Shown in pieces: positions 6,070-7,708 of a DNA stretch of 7,708 bases. The translations under genes were made by a program, and so were the position numbers. The stretch lies in contig JAGCNA010000019.1 of assembly GCA_017646185.1 (NCBI GenBank), positions 1 through 7,708 on the forward strand, written 5' to 3'. The notes below the pieces were generated by a model, which did not search any database, had not been told where the DNA came from, and was given only the letters and a program-made list of their open reading frames with translations. This DNA comes from Clostridia bacterium (lineage in GTDB: Bacteria; Bacillota; Clostridia; Oscillospirales; CAG-382). Within the stretch, counting starts at the first letter, position 1. Every line of letters begins with the position of its first letter.

Positions 6070-7470
6070 TTATGTGAGAATGAGTAAAGCAACTCTGAAA
6101 TATATAAGCAGTGAAATTGCATCCACTATTGTGGTTATAAAGGGACTCGCCATAACTGCGGGGTCAAGCCTGCATACCTTTGCCAGCAGGGGAAGGGTGC
6201 ATCCCACAAGCTTTGCCACAACAACCGTAGCCGCAAGGGCGATGCATACCACAGCCGCCGCATCAAGAGGCACGGCGTTTCTGAATATAAGGTTATCTAT
6301 CAATATTATTTTAGCAAAGCCAACAACGGCAAGGGTTATTGCGCACAGCACGGAAACTCGTGTTTCCTTCCAGATTATCCGCATTACATCTGATAATTCC
6401 AATTCTCCCGTGGCAAGACCGCGTATTACCGTTACAGATGATTGACCGCCTGCGTTACCGCCCGTACCCATAAGCATGGGAATAAATGCGGTAAGTGCCA
6501 CAACGCCCAGCGCCGCAAGATCTTTTTCAAATACCGTTATAATCTGTCCCGTAAAGGTTGCGGAAATCATCAACAGCGTAAGCCAGGGGATACGTTTTTT
6601 CCATATTTCCCATACGCCGGTTTTAAGATAAGGCTTGTCCGAAGGGAGCATAGCCGTCATCTTTTCAATATCCTCGGTGGCTTCTTCCTGCAGAACGTCT
6701 ACAGCGTCGTCTATGGTAATAATGCCCACAAGACGCTCTTCGCTGTCGGTAACAGGCAGTGCGAGAATATCGTATTTAAGCATTTCGTTGGATGCTTTTT
6801 CTTTGGTATCGTTTGCGTGAACGAAAACCACGTTGGTTTCCATAATGTCGCCGATCAGATCGTCGGTTTCTGCCAGCAACAAGGTTTTTGCGGAAACATA
6901 GCCTATTAATTTTTTGTTTTCGCCGGTTACGTAGCAGGTGTAAATGGTTTCCTTGTCTACGCCCGTTCTGCGAATACGTGTCAGCGCCTCGCCCACCGTG
7001 AAGTCGGCTTCAAAGCGCACGTATTCGGTTGTCATAATACTTCCGGCGCTGTCCTCGGGATACTTGAGCAGCTCGTTTACGGACCGCCGTGTTTCGCTGT
7101 CTGCATTGCGGAGTATACGCTTTACCACGTTGGCGGGCATTTCTTCGATAATGTCAACAACGTCGTCGGCATAAAGCTCGTTTACGATTTCGCTTAACTC
7201 TGCATCGGAAAAGCTTTGTATAAGGGCTTCCTGCTGGTCGGTGTCCATTTCAACAAAAACTTCCGCCGCCATTTCCTTGGGAAGCAATCGGTATACAAGC
7301 ACCGTTTCTTTATCGCTCATACCGTCTATGGCGTATGCGATATCTTGGGGCTGTGCTTCGGAAAACAGTTCTTTTATTTCGCGGTAACGTTTTTCCTCAA
7401 GCAGAAGTTCAATTTCTTCTTTTTCAATCTCTTCTTTGTCAAAGAGTGTGCGGGTTACGTTCTCTTCCAT
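6070..7470 (-). CDS. mgtE: Magnesium channel/transporter MgtE
   Basis: This complete 466-residue MgtE has all expected parts. The acidic N domain of superhelical repeats (about 20-135) contains LPKEMAAEVFVEMD and LYADDVVDIIEEMP. Two CBS domains follow: the first from about 140 (SAGSIMTTEYV, LIGYVSAKTLL), the second at about 205-260 (IGDIMETNVVFV, LVGIITIDDAVDVL). A connecting helix leads to five membrane helices (about 285-466). The pore signature PMLMGTGGNAGGQ is at residues 331-343. Asp436 and Asp450 lie in the last conserved block (LDPAVMASPFITTIVDAISLLIYF region); by family comparison Asp450 probably corresponds to the pore aspartate of Thermus MgtE. In this family the cytoplasmic domains bind Mg2+ and close the channel when Mg2+ is plentiful. 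The ATG at 7470 is preceded by AAGGAGGT (7486-7479) with an 8-nt spacer. A promoter at 7654-7682 and a long structured leader precede the gene, and a GH36 galactosidase follows 17 bp downstream. Confidence 0.96.
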   Translation of the reverse strand: MEENVTRTLFDKEEIEKEEIELLLEEKRYREIKELFSEAQPQDIAYAIDGMSDKETVLVYRLLPKEMAAEVFVEMDTDQQEALIQSFSDAELSEIVNELYADDVVDIIEEMPANVVKRILRNADSETRRSVNELLKYPEDSAGSIMTTEYVRFEADFTVGEALTRIRRTGVDKETIYTCYVTGENKKLIGYVSAKTLLLAETDDLIGDIMETNVVFVHANDTKEKASNEMLKYDILALPVTDSEERLVGIITIDDAVDVLQEEATEDIEKMTAMLPSDKPYLKTGVWEIWKKRIPWLTLLMISATFTGQIITVFEKDLAALGVVALTAFIPMLMGTGGNAGGQSSVTVIRGLATGELELSDVMRIIWKETRVSVLCAITLAVVGFAKIILIDNLIFRNAVPLDAAAVVCIALAATVVVAKLVGCTLPLLAKVCRLDPAVMASPFITTIVDAISLLIYFRVALLILT

Positions 7471-7480
7471 TTTGCCATAC

Positions 7481-7503
7481 CTCCTTAAATGAATTTTTAG
7501 GAG
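7481..7503 (-). promoter_or_regulatory. Possible Shine-Dalgarno sequestering hairpin of mgtE
   Basis: CTCCT (7503-7499) pairs with AGGAG (7485-7481), the core of the AAGGAGGT ribosome site. The stem continues after one A-A mismatch with AAA/TTT. It is short and partly A/T, so it would be only marginally stable unless coupled to the upstream structures. It is listed because its partner is exactly the mgtE ribosome site. Confidence 0.35.
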
Positions 7504-7536
7504 TGCGGTTTTTTGGGAAAAGTTTCCCGTGTTTAC

Positions 7537-7614
7537 CTAACTTATATTTAAATAAAACGCGGAAAAGACGCTTCGGTCTCCTTTTCCCAAACTGCCGTTA
7601 CTGCCCGAATCCAT
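7537..7614 (-). CDS. Possible 25-residue leader peptide upstream of mgtE
   Basis: An open frame starts at ATG 7614-7612 and ends at TAG 7539-7537, entirely within the mgtE leader. It is preceded by AGAGGTG (7627-7621) with a 6-nt spacer, a plausible ribosome site. The peptide begins MDSGSNGSLGKGDRSV and ends with an aromatic-rich FSAFYLNIS. No family is recognised, and there is no run of a single amino acid as in classical attenuators. The frame runs through the apical loop and the 3' strand of the leader hairpin, and its start codon sits in the 5' strand. Translation would therefore open the hairpin, and the hairpin would hinder initiation. Short frames occur by chance, so the call is tentative. 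Leader peptides that control Mg2+ transporters are known (for example MgtL of Salmonella mgtA), but this one shows no resemblance. Confidence 0.3.
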   Translation of the reverse strand: MDSGSNGSLGKGDRSVFSAFYLNIS

Positions 7615-7653
7615 CTTTTCCACCTCTTTCCTTTTTTAAACATTTGTAGTTTT

Positions 7654-7682
7654 ATTTTATAACGGAGAAAGGGAAAAGTCAA
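7654..7682 (-). promoter_or_regulatory. Sigma-A type promoter of mgtE
   Basis: On the minus strand, TTGACT (7682-7677, 5 of 6 to the -35 consensus), a 17-bp spacer and TAAAAT (7659-7654, 5 of 6 to the -10 consensus) form a strong vegetative promoter. The predicted start site is about 7647, roughly 177 nt before the mgtE ATG. It probably also drives the downstream alpha-galactosidase gene. Confidence 0.82.
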
Positions 7683-7708
7683 TACAAATTTATGTTGAAA
7701 AGTTTTAC

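Larger units (their letters stand above)
7471..7647 (-). promoter_or_regulatory. Structured 5' leader of mgtE, candidate cis-regulatory RNA
   Basis: The predicted transcript starts near 7647, so mgtE has an untranslated leader of about 177 nt. I do not recognise an M-box or any other riboswitch class. Visible structure on the minus strand: (a) a long hairpin pairing 7623-7612 with 7570-7559 (12 bp with two wobble pairs), continued by TTCGG (7609-7605) with CCGAA (7576-7572); (b) its 28-nt apical region carries TTTGGGAAAAG (7591-7581), perfectly complementary over 11 nt to CTTTTCCCAAA (7522-7512), which would make a pseudoknot or an alternative long-range stem; (c) a competing local hairpin GGGAA-ACTT-TTCCC (7528-7515) uses the same downstream strand; (d) CTCCT (7503-7499) can pair with AGGAG (7485-7481) of the mgtE ribosome site. 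The mutually exclusive pairings suggest a switch. The ligand and mechanism are inference, with Mg2+ the obvious candidate given the gene. Confidence 0.5.

Noticed and set aside
5243..6445. 400-codon open frame on the plus strand antisense to the galactosidase and the end of mgtE
   Set aside because: It lies opposite two confidently identified genes and spans their junction. Its product has no recognisable domain, and it has no ribosome site or promoter. It is explained by the codon bias of the genes on the other strand.
7535..7541. GTTAGGT motif in the mgtE leader, reminiscent of the start of the M-box riboswitch
   Set aside because: Only these 7 nt match, they lie near the 3' end of the leader, and none of the following M-box core segments are present. 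An M-box also needs far more sequence than remains before the ribosome site.

Overview
The window looks like a chromosomal segment of an anaerobic, low-to-mid GC member of the Bacillota, most likely class Clostridia. The evidence is the hrcA-grpE gene order behind a CIRCE operator, consensus sigma-A type promoters (TTGACA/TAAAAT with 17-bp spacers), strong AGGAGG-type ribosome binding sites, and a cytoplasmic GH36 alpha-galactosidase typical of plant-fibre or raffinose users of the gut. Placement below class is not possible from the sequence alone. No rRNA, tRNA, CRISPR array, insertion sequence or phage gene is visible.

Layout. (1) Positions 1-1212, minus strand: the start of the class I heat-shock operon. 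It has a TTGACA-17-TATATT promoter, a CIRCE operator over the start site, hrcA (88-1140), and the first 39 codons of a GrpE-like gene that overlaps the end of hrcA by 32 bp and runs off the window. (2) Positions 1306-2065, minus strand: a small membrane-anchored, secreted discoidin-like protein with its own terminator hairpin. (3) Positions 2103-3858, plus strand: a self-contained, visibly AT-richer transcription unit. It has a near-consensus promoter, an unrecognised 117-residue protein, two tandem paralogous two-helix membrane proteins (about 60% identical), and a strong bidirectional terminator. (4) Positions 3872-7682, minus strand: mgtE (CBS-gated Mg2+ channel/transporter) followed 17 bp later by a GH36 alpha-galactosidase. 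Both are probably driven from one promoter at 7654-7682.

The most interesting stretch is the roughly 175-nt untranslated leader of mgtE. It is not an M-box (ykoK) Mg2+ riboswitch that I can recognise, yet it is highly structured. It contains a 12-bp interrupted hairpin whose apical loop has an 11-nt segment perfectly complementary to a segment just upstream of the mgtE ribosome binding site. A competing local hairpin uses that same downstream segment. A 5-bp anti-Shine-Dalgarno pairing lies next to the start codon. A 25-codon upstream ORF with its own ribosome binding site is threaded through the hairpin. Together these suggest a candidate undescribed cis-regulatory leader (metal sensor and/or leader-peptide attenuator) for Mg2+ transport. 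The second item of interest is the plus-strand cassette of unknown membrane-protein paralogs.
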